Of a stretch of 64,000 bases of DNA, positions 50,377 through 59,081 are shown piece after piece (the first letter of the stretch is position 1; every line of letters begins with the position of its first letter). The DNA lies in the NCBI RefSeq assembly GCF_023516435.1, contig NZ_CP097332.1:2356001-2420000 (forward strand). The letters run 5' to 3'. This DNA comes from Jatrophihabitans telluris. GTDB taxonomy: Bacteria; Actinomycetota; Actinomycetes; Mycobacteriales; Jatrophihabitantaceae. The translations under genes were made by a program, and so were the position numbers. The notes under the pieces are model-generated. The model was not told the DNA's origin and ran no database searches. It was given only the letters and a program-made list of their open reading frames with translations.

Positions 50377-53300
50377 TCACTGGAGATCGCGGGCCCGGCG
50401 GGCGATGCCGCTCATGCCGCGTACGTCGGCCTCGTGGGCGATCGCGACGAGTTCGGCACGCAGTTCGGGCGTCAACTGGGCGTCGGTGACGGCCCAGGTC
50501 GCCGCCTCCAGCCGACAGTGGACCAGGGCGGCGGCACCGCCCGAGCGCTGTGCGACCGCGAACGCCCGATCGAGATGATTGCGAGCGGTGACCAGGTCAC
50601 CGAGCAGTCGGGAGAGCCGGGCCATCGCCAGCGCGACCGGTCCGAGCACACCGCACTGGCCGAAGGCCGCAACGCAGTCCCGCACCGGCGCCAGCGCGGC
50701 GAGCAGTGGCGGCGCCAGCTCACACAGTCCACGGTCGGCGACACAGTGCGCCAGCAACGCCCAACGTCCGTGCGAGGTCCAGACCTCCGGCTCGAACCGA
50801 CGCACCTCGACCGCGAGCGCCTCGTCACCCTCCGGTGAACCGGTCGCAGCGGCCGCCGCCGCCCTCGTCCATTGCGAGACCATCGGGTTGGACGGCACCG
50901 GCCCGGGCAGCTCGTCGAGACGGCCCTGGTCCCACAGCAGCGACAGCTGGGCCAGTTCGAAGGTGCCGGCCTGCTGTAGCTCGGTGCGCCGGTGCGCCAG
51001 TTCGGCCCGCTCGTACAACTCGGCGGCACGAGGCAGGTCGCCCTGCCATTGAGCCAGCGCCGCCTCGGCCCACCGCAGCTGCACCCGGTTGATCGGCAAG
51101 CGCAGAACGTCGGCACCAACGGTCGCGATCTGCACGAACTCGGCGCACTCGGTGGTTCGGCCCAGATTGAGCAGGGCCATCGTGGCGATATTGCGCCGCA
51201 GCACGTCGTCGGCCGCCGCGGTCTCGTGCTTCAGAGTGGCCAGGCGATCGCACAGCTCGATCGATTCCGCCGAGCGGCTGGCGACACCCGCGTAGGTCAA
51301 CGCCCGACCCAGCAGCGCGTCGGCGAGTACCGCGTCGTCGCCGGTCTGCTCGGCCAGCTCGATCGCGCGCCGGCTCAGGTCGTCCGGCACGCTCGGATCC
51401 GGGTCGTAGCAGCGACCGATGGCGGTGACCGCGAGCACGCGGGCGCGAGCTGCCGGGTCATCGCGCAGCACCCCGTCCAGCCCGCTGAGCGTGACCATAA
51501 GCGGGGCCGGGTCCGAGCCGTAGACCGGCCACGGCCACGATCCCGACACCCGCAACAGGTTGGCCGCAAGGCGGCCCACGGACTCGGTACGACCGGCTCG
51601 CAGGGCCTCGATGAGCGCAGCGTCCAGGACGTCGAGCACCGCTTGACCCTGGCCCAACCACGCCATCGCCCGCAGCTGCGCACTGATGTTCGCGTCCCGC
51701 TCGTCGGGGTCGGTTTCGCTCAGGCGGTCATAGGCGTCCACTGCCGCCTGCCACCAGCTCGCCGCGGCGTCGTACATCCAGCGCTCGTCCGCTGCGTGGG
51801 CCGCCGCGCGGAAGGCCCGATATGCCAGCTGGGGATCGGCGATCCGGCCGGCCGAGAGGAGGTGTCTAGCCCGGCGCAGCAGGTCCGTCAAAGTGTCCGA
51901 TCCGGCCAGCAGCTCGGCGGCACGCAGGTGCAGGCGGGCGCGGCGCAGCTCGGCCATACCCGCGGCCAATTCCTCGCGCAACAGAGCGTGGGCGAAGCCG
52001 TAGGCCGCGCTGTCGGGAGAGCCTCGCAGCAGGTCGAGGTCGGCGGCATCGTCGAGCAGGTCTGAGACCTCGATATCGTTGCGGCCGGTGACCGCGGCGA
52101 GCATCGGCACGTCCATAGGTTCGCCCAGGACCGCGGCCGCCTGCACCGTCTCCAGCAGGTCCGGCGGCAGCCGCGAGAAGCGCTGGCGCAGCACCGTACG
52201 AACCGCGGCCGGAATGAACTCGCCCCGGCGCTGGTCCCCGGGCAGCCGGGCGTACTCGATGACGTAGAACGGAGTTCCCCCGGTGCGGGTGGCCATCCCC
52301 GCGGCGTCGTCATCGGCCGGCCGCTCTCCACTGACCAACTCGACGAGATGGGCGACCTCACCGACGCTCAGCGCGGACAGGCCGATCTGCCGGCTGTCCG
52401 GGCGGCGGGCCAGTGCGCCCAGCAGCCGCTCGAGTTCGGGACGCCCCCGGGTGTGCCTAGTCGTCACGATCACGGCGAGTCCCGGGTCGGTGACGGTCTC
52501 GGCGAGGAACGTCAGGAACGCCAGCGACTCGCGATCGCCCCAGTGGACGTCATCGACCACGATCAGCAGCGGTCGCTGCGCGACCTGAGCTCGCACGACA
52601 GAAGCGGCGTGTTCGAAGACGGCGAACCGCGCCACATCGACGTCGAAGCCTGCCTGCTCGAGCCGCACGTCGGCCTCGGCACCCAGCGACCGCAGCAGCT
52701 GCCGGATCGGCCAGCCCGCAGGTACCTCGTCCAGATCCGGACACTGACCACGAACGACTCTCCCCCCGTCGGCGACCCAGCCGTCCATGGCGTGCTCGGC
52801 CAGGCGTGTCTTGCCCATTCCCGCCGGACCGCTGATGACGACCCAGCGGGCTCCGTTGGTACGAGCCGCGGTCAGCGCTTCACTGATACCGCGAGTCTCA
52901 TCGGCGCGTCCGACCAGCGGCGCCGCGTCGGCCGATGTCATTTGCGGTGCAATGGCGGCGCTGGGCTTCGGCACCTCGGGTTCGACGATTCCGACGACGA
53001 TGCGCTCGTCACGACCAGGCCAGCGGGCGATATCTGGATCCTGTCGCAGGATCGCGCCGTGGAGATCGCGCAGGGCCGGACCGGCGTCCAGACCCAACTC
53101 CGCGTCCATCCGAGCCGAGAAGCCGCGGTAGGTCTCGAGCGCCTCGGCCGTGCGGCCCGCCCGGTACAGGGTGATCATGTGCAGCCAGGTCGCGCGCTCG
53201 ACGAGGTCTTGCTCGGCCAGCAGCACCGTCGATCGCGCCAGCGCCGCGGCGACGTCGCCCGTCCCCAACAGTCCGATGACGAGGTTTTGCCTTGCGCCGG

Positions 53301-53796
53301 CCCGGTATTCGTTCAGCGGGCCGGCAGCCACCCGCACCCATTCCTCGTCCCGGAGATCATCGAGGTACCCCCCGCGCCACAGCCCGAGCGCGCCGTCGGC
53401 CGCCTGGACCGCGGCGCTCCATTCACCGCGGCCGACCGCGGTTGCGGCGAGGTTGGCCCGCTCGAGGAAGAGCGCGACGTCGACCTCGGCCCGATCCACA
53501 TCGAGCAGGTATCCGCCCGACCGCCGCACGATCGGCGGAGGCGAGGACGGATCGTCGCGCAGCAGTCGTCGCAGGCGCGAGACGTTGGCGTGCAGGCTGG
53601 ACTGCACGCTGGCCGGATGGTCATCGCCCCACACCGAGTCCACGATGCGGTCGGTGCTCACCACGGCGCCGGCCTCCTGCGCGAGCACCGCCAGCAACGC
53701 GCGCTGCTTGGGCGGGCCGAGAGCAAGGGACGCGCCACCACGCTCGACCGCGAGCGGTCCGAGGAGGTGGTAACGCAACACGTCCCGGATTCTCAC
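50377..53796 (-). CDS. SARP/AfsR-type regulator with ATPase and TPR-like C-terminus
   Basis: A protein of about 1139 aa. Order: OmpR-like winged helix (LLGPLAVERGG to about residue 95), BTAD domain (about 100-260, ending LDAGPALRDLHGAIL), AAA-type ATPase with Walker A GPAGMGKTR (about 325) and Walker B LLIVVDDVHWGD (about 410), then some 600 residues of TPR-like helical repeats. Such regulators bind direct repeats at promoters and are often pathway activators for secondary metabolism. It is divergent from an amidohydrolase gene. GTG at 53796; GTG at 53781 (giving VLRYHLLGPL) is equally possible. Confidence 0.9.
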   Translation of the reverse strand: MRIRDVLRYHLLGPLAVERGGASLALGPPKQRALLAVLAQEAGAVVSTDRIVDSVWGDDHPASVQSSLHANVSRLRRLLRDDPSSPPPIVRRSGGYLLDVDRAEVDVALFLERANLAATAVGRGEWSAAVQAADGALGLWRGGYLDDLRDEEWVRVAAGPLNEYRAGARQNLVIGLLGTGDVAAALARSTVLLAEQDLVERATWLHMITLYRAGRTAEALETYRGFSARMDAELGLDAGPALRDLHGAILRQDPDIARWPGRDERIVVGIVEPEVPKPSAAIAPQMTSADAAPLVGRADETRGISEALTAARTNGARWVVISGPAGMGKTRLAEHAMDGWVADGGRVVRGQCPDLDEVPAGWPIRQLLRSLGAEADVRLEQAGFDVDVARFAVFEHAASVVRAQVAQRPLLIVVDDVHWGDRESLAFLTFLAETVTDPGLAVIVTTRHTRGRPELERLLGALARRPDSRQIGLSALSVGEVAHLVELVSGERPADDDAAGMATRTGGTPFYVIEYARLPGDQRRGEFIPAAVRTVLRQRFSRLPPDLLETVQAAAVLGEPMDVPMLAAVTGRNDIEVSDLLDDAADLDLLRGSPDSAAYGFAHALLREELAAGMAELRRARLHLRAAELLAGSDTLTDLLRRARHLLSAGRIADPQLAYRAFRAAAHAADERWMYDAAASWWQAAVDAYDRLSETDPDERDANISAQLRAMAWLGQGQAVLDVLDAALIEALRAGRTESVGRLAANLLRVSGSWPWPVYGSDPAPLMVTLSGLDGVLRDDPAARARVLAVTAIGRCYDPDPSVPDDLSRRAIELAEQTGDDAVLADALLGRALTYAGVASRSAESIELCDRLATLKHETAAADDVLRRNIATMALLNLGRTTECAEFVQIATVGADVLRLPINRVQLRWAEAALAQWQGDLPRAAELYERAELAHRRTELQQAGTFELAQLSLLWDQGRLDELPGPVPSNPMVSQWTRAAAAAATGSPEGDEALAVEVRRFEPEVWTSHGRWALLAHCVADRGLCELAPPLLAALAPVRDCVAAFGQCGVLGPVALAMARLSRLLGDLVTARNHLDRAFAVAQRSGGAAALVHCRLEAATWAVTDAQLTPELRAELVAIAHEADVRGMSGIARRARDLQ

Positions 53797-53914
53797 ATGC
53801 GCACGGTGACGCGGCCTTCTTGTCGTTATCTTGGCGCGTTCCCCGCTTGGAGAGCAAGGAACCTGCAGGCAGCGGCGGGCACGCTCGGCCCACATCAACC
53901 TGGGAGGACACACC

Positions 53915-55228
53915 ATGACCACCGACCCCCGCACACTGCTGATTCAGGGCGCGACCGTCGTATCGCTCGACCCGCTCATCGGCGTCGTCCACGGCGGCGA
54001 CATCGTCGTCCGGGACGGAATCATCGTCGCGGTAGGCACCGCTATCGACGTGCCCGGTGCCGAGGTACTGGATGCCCGCGGCACGATCGCGATCCCGGGC
54101 TTCGTCGATTCGCACGTCCACGCCTGGGAAGGGCAATTGCGCGGACTGGCCCCGATGGCTGACTTCGGTTCCTACCTCGGCCTCACCGCGTTCGGCCACG
54201 GGCCGCGTTACCGTCCCAGCGACATGTACGCAGGCACGTTCGCCACCGCGCTCGCCGCGCTGGACGTCGGTATCACGACCATGGTCGACAACGCGCACAA
54301 CGCCCTTACGCCGGCGCATTCGGAGGCGGCGATCGAGGGCGCGGTCGATGCCGGAATCCGTGTCGTGCACGCAGTCGGCGCTCCATTCGGGGCGGACCTC
54401 GATCATGTGCCGGCCATTGCCGCCCAGTTGCGCGACCGCCTCAGCGGCCCGCTCGTGGACGTCCGACTGTTCGACATCAATCCGACCCCCGAGCTGTGGG
54501 CCTTCGCCAAGGGCGCCGGCATGTGGGTTTCGAGCGAGATCGGGCCGCACACTCCAGGACTCGAGGCACGCTTCGAGCACCTGCAGCGGGCTGGCTTGCT
54601 GACCGAGCAGCACGCTCTCAATCACTGTTACGACCTGACCGAGCGGACGTGGGAACTCATCGCCGACAGCGGTGCTTGCGTCAACCTGTGCCCGCGCTCG
54701 GACGCCACCTTCGGACTCGGCTCGACGATCCCACCGGTCCGGCAGGCCTTGCGTTATGCAGCCGCCATCGGTCTGAGCAACGACAACGAGGTCAGCTACG
54801 CGGTGAACATGTTCGCCGAGATGCAGACATTGATCCTCCGGGACCGCGCCGAGCAGTTCAGGCTGGCTGCCCGTGGTGACTCCGCCCGGCCGGATGCGTT
54901 GACGCCTGCACAGGTTCTCGAGTTCGCGACCCTCGGCGGGGCTCGGAATGCCGGCCTGTCCGACCGCGTGGGTTCGCTGACGCCGGGCAAGCAAGCAGAT
55001 GTGGTCCTGGTCCGTGCTGACGGCGTGCCGACGATCTCCGCGGCCGATCCGATCACGCTGATCGTGAGCCTGGCCCACCCCGGCATGGTGGACACCGTCC
55101 TGGTTTCCGGCCGTACCCGCAAGCGCAACGGCCGCCTCGTCGGCATCGACGCCGAAGCTGCGAGGGCGACCATCTCGTCCTCGCGGGACTACCTCTTCGA
55201 CTCGGCGACTGCTGGGGTCCGCGCGTGA
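53915..55228 (+). CDS. Amidohydrolase (chlorohydrolase / cytosine-deaminase-like)
   Basis: A 437-aa metal-dependent hydrolase. Residues 1-60 are the small beta-sandwich, followed by PGFVDSHVHAWEGQLRG with the first His pair, a mid-barrel HAVGAPFGAD, NHCYDLTERTWELIAD and NDNEV for the remaining metal/catalytic positions, and the C-terminal GSLTPGKQADVVLVR. It resembles deaminases such as TrzN/AtzB/SsnA, though several metal positions deviate, so activity is uncertain. GGGAGGA precedes the ATG. The 118-bp divergent gap to the SARP gene holds an interrupted GTTCC/GGAAC inverted repeat near 53838-53862. Confidence 0.83.
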   Translation: MTTDPRTLLIQGATVVSLDPLIGVVHGGDIVVRDGIIVAVGTAIDVPGAEVLDARGTIAIPGFVDSHVHAWEGQLRGLAPMADFGSYLGLTAFGHGPRYRPSDMYAGTFATALAALDVGITTMVDNAHNALTPAHSEAAIEGAVDAGIRVVHAVGAPFGADLDHVPAIAAQLRDRLSGPLVDVRLFDINPTPELWAFAKGAGMWVSSEIGPHTPGLEARFEHLQRAGLLTEQHALNHCYDLTERTWELIADSGACVNLCPRSDATFGLGSTIPPVRQALRYAAAIGLSNDNEVSYAVNMFAEMQTLILRDRAEQFRLAARGDSARPDALTPAQVLEFATLGGARNAGLSDRVGSLTPGKQADVVLVRADGVPTISAADPITLIVSLAHPGMVDTVLVSGRTRKRNGRLVGIDAEAARATISSSRDYLFDSATAGVRA

Positions 55229-55230
55229 TT

Positions 55231-55253
55231 GAGGCATCGCGCGCGGGTGCCTC
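55231..55253 (+). terminator. Hairpin after the amidohydrolase gene
   Basis: GAGGCATC and GGTGCCTC pair with one G-U (8 bp, 7-base loop), two bases past the stop. The following 55254-55481 shows no gene that I can support. Confidence 0.55.
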
Positions 55254-55481
55254 TAGAGATCAGAGGGGTCGACGCGCGGCCTGCCTGTAGTTCACCCACG
55301 CCGAGCCGCGAACCCTGACGCATCCAACAAGACTGAGGAGTTTGCCGGCCGCCTGCCGCGGAAAACGCGCCTCGATCCGGGGATGGGTCGACCCGAAATC
55401 CGTCGTGAGCCGCCGAAGCGGCTGACGGGAACGCGGGGGCACGGAGACCGAGTCGATCGGATGAGACGTGCCTCCAACACG

Positions 55482-55510
55482 ACAGAGGCTCCGGAATCCG
55501 GAGCCTCTGT
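55482..55510 (-). terminator. Terminator of the tRNA-Val gene
   Basis: ACAGAGGCTCCGGA and TCCGGAGCCTCTGT are perfect complements (14 bases each, one base between), 5 bases beyond the tRNA 3' end. In practice a stem of about 12 bp with a tight loop forms. Confidence 0.8.
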
Positions 55511-55515
55511 AACGG

Positions 55516-55587
55516 TGGGCGATACTGGGATCGAACCAGTGACCCCTGCCGTGTGAAGGCAGTGCTCTCCCGCTGAGCTAATCGCCC
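55516..55587 (-). tRNA. tRNA-Val (anticodon CAC)
   Basis: On the minus strand the acceptor arms GGGCGAT / ATCGCCC pair fully, the D arm is AGCTCAGCGGGAGAGCA, the anticodon arm CTGCC-TTCACAC-GGCAG gives anticodon CAC (reads GUG), and the T arm is CTGGTTCGATCCCAG. The 72-base gene ends at the discriminator A; the genome continues CCG, so the CCA end is not fully encoded and must be added. Confidence 0.97.
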
Positions 55588-55636
55588 GCACGTAGTGCGG
55601 TCAAAACCTGAGCCAGCTTACATGCCCGTGATCAGG

Positions 55637-56074
55637 TCAGAAGAACAGGATCCAGCTCACGTACAGCACCCCAGCCAGGCACGCGAGCGCGGCGACGGCA
55701 AGCAGGGCCCGGCCCCACAGTGGTTGACGTCTGATCCAGTCCGTCCAGCGACGCAGGACAAGCCGCCCCCAGCCGAGCAACCGGCGCGCCCAGACGAACT
55801 CGGTCGCCCAGATCGCGACGCCTAGAAACACCACCGCCCAACCCGGCCCGGGAAACGGGATCAGCACGATGCCCAGGGCCACCACCGCGCCGCCGATGAC
55901 GGCCACGGCGATCTTCCAGATGGGACGCCCGGCGGGAAGCCGATGCACGGCATCGCGCAGCGGGCGCAGCCACCGTGGCGTTCCCGGCGCCAGCGCCTTG
56001 GCCTGCTCCGACCGCGACCCGAGGGCGGGTTCGCCGACGACGACGCTGTCGAGCCCAGCCCTGTGTTCCGACAC
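55637..56074 (-). CDS. TIGR02611-like small membrane protein
   Basis: A 145-aa protein. A cytoplasmic start is followed by two close membrane segments around the motif IPFPGPGWAVVFLGVAIWA (about residues 65-85), a basic loop with WARRLLGWGRLVLRRW, and a third segment at the end. The PGPGW motif is the mark of a conserved actinomycete family of unknown function. GTG at 56074 has GAGGGAG at good distance; the frame is open to 56158. It lies just downstream of tRNA-Val in genome position but on its own upstream transcript. Confidence 0.83.
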   Translation of the reverse strand: MSEHRAGLDSVVVGEPALGSRSEQAKALAPGTPRWLRPLRDAVHRLPAGRPIWKIAVAVIGGAVVALGIVLIPFPGPGWAVVFLGVAIWATEFVWARRLLGWGRLVLRRWTDWIRRQPLWGRALLAVAALACLAGVLYVSWILFF

Positions 56075-56205
56075 TCGTCTGCTCCCTCGAAGTGGCCGCA
56101 CCGGCCGGTACCCGGACCTCGGGTGCCGGCCCCGCACCTGCAACGCCGAGGAGGTCACGTGAAGTTCCGCGGCTGCTACGCCAGCTCACAGGAGCATCTC
56201 AGGCC

Positions 56206-57789
56206 CTACGGGCGGACCGCCAGCGTGAAGTCGCCGAACCAGGAGATCTTGTCGACCCGGACGTAGGCGCCGGTATCGGGCGCATCGAGCATGTAGCCGA
56301 CTCCGAGGTACATGCCGACGTGATGCAGGTCCGCTCCGAAGAGCACCAGATCTCCGGGAAGCAGCTGGGACGTCTTGACCCGAACCCCTTGGGTCGACTG
56401 GCTGCCCGTGTAGTGCGTGAGGTCGATGCCGGCCTTGGCGTAGGCCCACGCGGTCAGGCCGGAGCAGTCGAACGTCGAAGGGCCCGAAGCGGCCCACACA
56501 TACGGGTCGCCCATCCGTCCCAACGCGGCGTTGATCGCAACCTCGGCTCGCAGCCTGGTGTAGGTCCCGGTCTTGAACGCGGGAAGCCTCGGGTGCACCG
56601 AGGTGCCGTTGCCCGGCAGGATCGCCGCCGCCCCGACGACCCCGACCCCGGGACCGTTGGGAGCGGTCAGGGAGTCGGCGGCAAACGGCTCCAGCGAATG
56701 CGCGATTCCGCTGCGCCCGCCCTTCTTGGCCGCGGCGTAGCTGCCCATGTCCGGTTTGGCGCCCATGACCTGCTGGGTGTCGACAACCTTCTTCGGGGTG
56801 GCGGCCACGAACGCGGGCAGCCCCTTCACCGCCGGCGGTTTTGTGCTGCGGCCGGTGGCCTGTTGCAGCAACGCTCGCGTCGCGAAGGCGATCCGGGCCG
56901 CCGAAGACCAGGTCTTGGAGAAGTCGCTCGTCTGGGCCGCCCTCGACTTGACGGCCTCGGCAACGATCGCGTCAGCGGCTTGAGCCGCAGTGGCGACGCC
57001 GAGCGAGTCGGGCACGGTGGTAGGCACAACCGTGGCGACCCGGCAGTCCAGAACCGTGTTGCCACCGGCGCCATTGTTGATCGCCACGGCGCACACCTCG
57101 TAGTTGCCGGCCGGTACGGGCGCCGCCAGCGTCAGCGAGAATCCGTGCGCGGTGCCATAGCCGGAGTGGGCCTTGGCCACATCGGCGCGAGCGACGCTCG
57201 CGGCGGCCGAGCCGTAGGAGTCACCGTTGACCATGATGTCGACATAGGTGGGCGCAGTCGTGTCGGGGTCGATCGTCCACCCCTTGACGGTGAGCGTGCC
57301 GTTGGAGAACGAACCACTGTCGAGCACTCCGATCGGCGTGCGGCTTGCGGTGACCGACTGCCCGCCGGCCGCCTTGGCCACGGTGAAGGATTTGCAGCTC
57401 AAGCTCGTGTCGTCGCCCTGCGCAAGGTCACCGGCGATGAGGCACACCTTGTGCTTTCCGGTCGGTAGAACCGTCGTACCCGAGAAGCCCCGGTTGTTGC
57501 CGAGATTCGGATAGGCCCGGCCCACGTCCTTGCGCAAGCCGTTCGCGAGCACGGACGAGACGACGGTGTTGTCGATCTTCACAACGACGCGCACGGTTCC
57601 GGAGACATCCGGATCGCCCGTCCAGCCGCGGAAGCTGACCACGGCGTCCTTGATCGAGAAGGCGTCGACCACGCCGAAGGGGTTGTGCCCGCTCGCTTCG
57701 GCCGGCGCCATCCCGGCCGGAACGGCCAGCAGCCCCGCGCCACCCAGGGCGGCACCGGCGATCAAGGCGGAAATACGGGTTCGGTTCAT
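56206..57789 (-). CDS. Secreted NlpC/P60 peptidoglycan hydrolase
   Basis: A 527-aa protein with a Sec signal peptide (cleavage likely after APAEASG). The mature part has two tandem repeats of about 110 residues (NPFGVVDAF...SFRGWTGDPD and TPIGVLDSG...VKGWTIDPD), each probably a beta-sandwich with a Cys pair, then a helical linker (about 265-400) and the NlpC/P60 domain (about 415-527). The catalytic Cys is in STFDCSGLTAWAYAKAG and the His in LHHVGMYLG. It should cut peptide cross-links in the wall. ATG at 57789 is preceded by AAAGG. The gene has a long, A/T-rich upstream region. Confidence 0.92.
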   Translation of the reverse strand: MNRTRISALIAGAALGGAGLLAVPAGMAPAEASGHNPFGVVDAFSIKDAVVSFRGWTGDPDVSGTVRVVVKIDNTVVSSVLANGLRKDVGRAYPNLGNNRGFSGTTVLPTGKHKVCLIAGDLAQGDDTSLSCKSFTVAKAAGGQSVTASRTPIGVLDSGSFSNGTLTVKGWTIDPDTTAPTYVDIMVNGDSYGSAAASVARADVAKAHSGYGTAHGFSLTLAAPVPAGNYEVCAVAINNGAGGNTVLDCRVATVVPTTVPDSLGVATAAQAADAIVAEAVKSRAAQTSDFSKTWSSAARIAFATRALLQQATGRSTKPPAVKGLPAFVAATPKKVVDTQQVMGAKPDMGSYAAAKKGGRSGIAHSLEPFAADSLTAPNGPGVGVVGAAAILPGNGTSVHPRLPAFKTGTYTRLRAEVAINAALGRMGDPYVWAASGPSTFDCSGLTAWAYAKAGIDLTHYTGSQSTQGVRVKTSQLLPGDLVLFGADLHHVGMYLGVGYMLDAPDTGAYVRVDKISWFGDFTLAVRP

Positions 57790-58229
57790 CGAGCAGGGAC
57801 CTTTCGGGTTGCTGAACAGGCGGGCGGCGTCTCCACTACTCGGTTTCCGGCAGGAGGTGCGCGGGCAAGCCGTACGTACCTCGACGTGACGAAAACCGGT
57901 CGCGGTGAACACCGACCGGAGGTCAGCACCTGTAGTCCCCCACCACGAGTGCTTCACAGAAGCTATACAAAAAGTAGCGGAGAGTACAGCCCGCGGCGCA
58001 AGAATTTCGGATTTGCACCCGCGACACGCCGTAGATGTCCGTATTTTCGTAACTGAGAGCGACAATTTCGCGGTTGATACGCACGTATAGCTCTGGGTCA
58101 GCAGAGTCAGCAGGGACGCATGGGACGAACGTCAGACGCACTACGCTGGCCTCATCATGAACATCGGCCGGTTGCGGACGCGCTGCACAGCATCGGGCTC
58201 GCGATCGACACCACGCTGATCGGCGCATC
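57790..58229 (-). promoter_or_regulatory. Long A/T-rich upstream region / structured leader of the NlpC/P60 gene
   Basis: 440 bp without a gene I can support. On the minus strand the first half (58130-57960) is unusually A/T-rich and contains TATAGC (57963-57968), a possible -10 box. Nearer the gene, nested complementary arms occur: CGGTTTTC (57898-57891) with GGAAACCG (57848-57841), enclosing GAGGT with ACCTC. CCGGTCG with CGACCGG makes a further hairpin around 57890-57915. I tested by eye for the c-di-AMP (ydaO) riboswitch that often precedes such genes and did not find its conserved blocks. The right end also holds the promoter of the divergent Fe-S protein. Confidence 0.4.
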
Positions 58230-59021
58230 GTGTCCGGTGACCTGACGGTGGGCGCGCTGCGATCCGTAGCCCGTTACGGCCCGTTCTTCGAAGTACAACT
58301 CCCCCAGCCGGACAGCGCCGCGCACAAGCCGAGCCCCCAGCCATCGTCCGCGCCGCGGTGGCGACCGCTCTCGGAACTGTCGCACGCCACGACGGTCCGG
58401 AACCGCGTCAGCCGTGCGCGCGCATTACTGTGCGAGCGATTGGGACTGCCCGCATCCGCGGTCACGCCCCGCGTGACCGGCTCGATCGTGCTGCTCGGCC
58501 TGGCCGCGCGCCTGATTGCGCCTACCTTCGGGGTCGCCACGCAGGGCGGGGCTGTCCGCCCGCTCCTGGCGGCCGACCTGCAGTGGCAGGACGTCGACGG
58601 CGGCCCGCTGCCGCTGCGCTACCGACCGCAGACCCCACGGGGTGAGCCAGGGCGGGAACCGGTTCCGGTCCCACTGCCGGCCACCGCCCTCGTGAGTCAA
58701 CTCTTCGACGAGTTCCTGACCCCCCTACAGCTGCGCTTCGAAACCGAGTACCGGTTGTCCCGACGCATCGTGCTGGGCAACATTGCCTCCGCGGTCGCCG
58801 GCGCCGCGCAAGCCATCGCCCGGGCCGAGCCATCGCAGGCGCGACGGGCGGCGGAATTGGCCACCGCGATGCTCAAGAGCGGCCCATTGGCCGGCACGGC
58901 TGAGGCTCGGTCACCCGACTCACCGGACTGGGCCATTCGGCGGCGAAGCTGCTGCCTGTCCTACATGCTCCCGGGCACCGGGTTGTGCGCCGATTGCGTC
59001 CTTGTGCCGGGGGTACGGTGA
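58230..59021 (+). CDS. FhuF-type (2Fe-2S) protein, ferric-reductase-like
   Basis: A 263-aa protein. It begins VGALRSVARYGPFFEVQL, typical of FhuF-like proteins, has a central WRPLSEL segment, and ends with the [2Fe-2S] ligands RRSCCLSYMLPGTGLCADCVL (given here only by position, residues about 238-258): Cys-Cys, ten residues, Cys-x2-Cys. Members reduce iron from siderophores at the membrane. No siderophore gene is nearby. GTG at 58230 lacks a ribosome-binding sequence and the true start may be at GTG 58251. Confidence 0.82.
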   Translation: MSGDLTVGALRSVARYGPFFEVQLPQPDSAAHKPSPQPSSAPRWRPLSELSHATTVRNRVSRARALLCERLGLPASAVTPRVTGSIVLLGLAARLIAPTFGVATQGGAVRPLLAADLQWQDVDGGPLPLRYRPQTPRGEPGREPVPVPLPATALVSQLFDEFLTPLQLRFETEYRLSRRIVLGNIASAVAGAAQAIARAEPSQARRAAELATAMLKSGPLAGTAEARSPDSPDWAIRRRSCCLSYMLPGTGLCADCVLVPGVR

Positions 59022-59081
59022 TTTGGACGTGGATCTGAAGGATTGCTCATCGGGGCGTCCGGATCCAGAAGGAGGATCGAC

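Noticed and set aside
57790-57960. c-di-AMP (ydaO) riboswitch ahead of the NlpC/P60 gene
   Set aside because: Expected from the gene type, and AACCCGAAAGG near the start is mildly similar, but the other conserved blocks could not be found by eye. A covariance search would settle it.
57923-58228. Minus-strand frame with a plausible-looking A/T-rich segment (ELYVRINREIVALSYENTD)
   Set aside because: No good start or ribosome-binding site, Cys/Arg-rich ends, and it occupies the promoter side of two divergent genes. Left as a possible gene fragment only.
58120-58245. Frame from ATG 58120 upstream of the FhuF-type gene that reads protein-like (LHSIGLAIDTTLIGA)
   Set aside because: It ends at 58245 in a different frame from the FhuF gene; a frameshift joining them would add residues not expected before the GPFFEV segment. 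No independent support.
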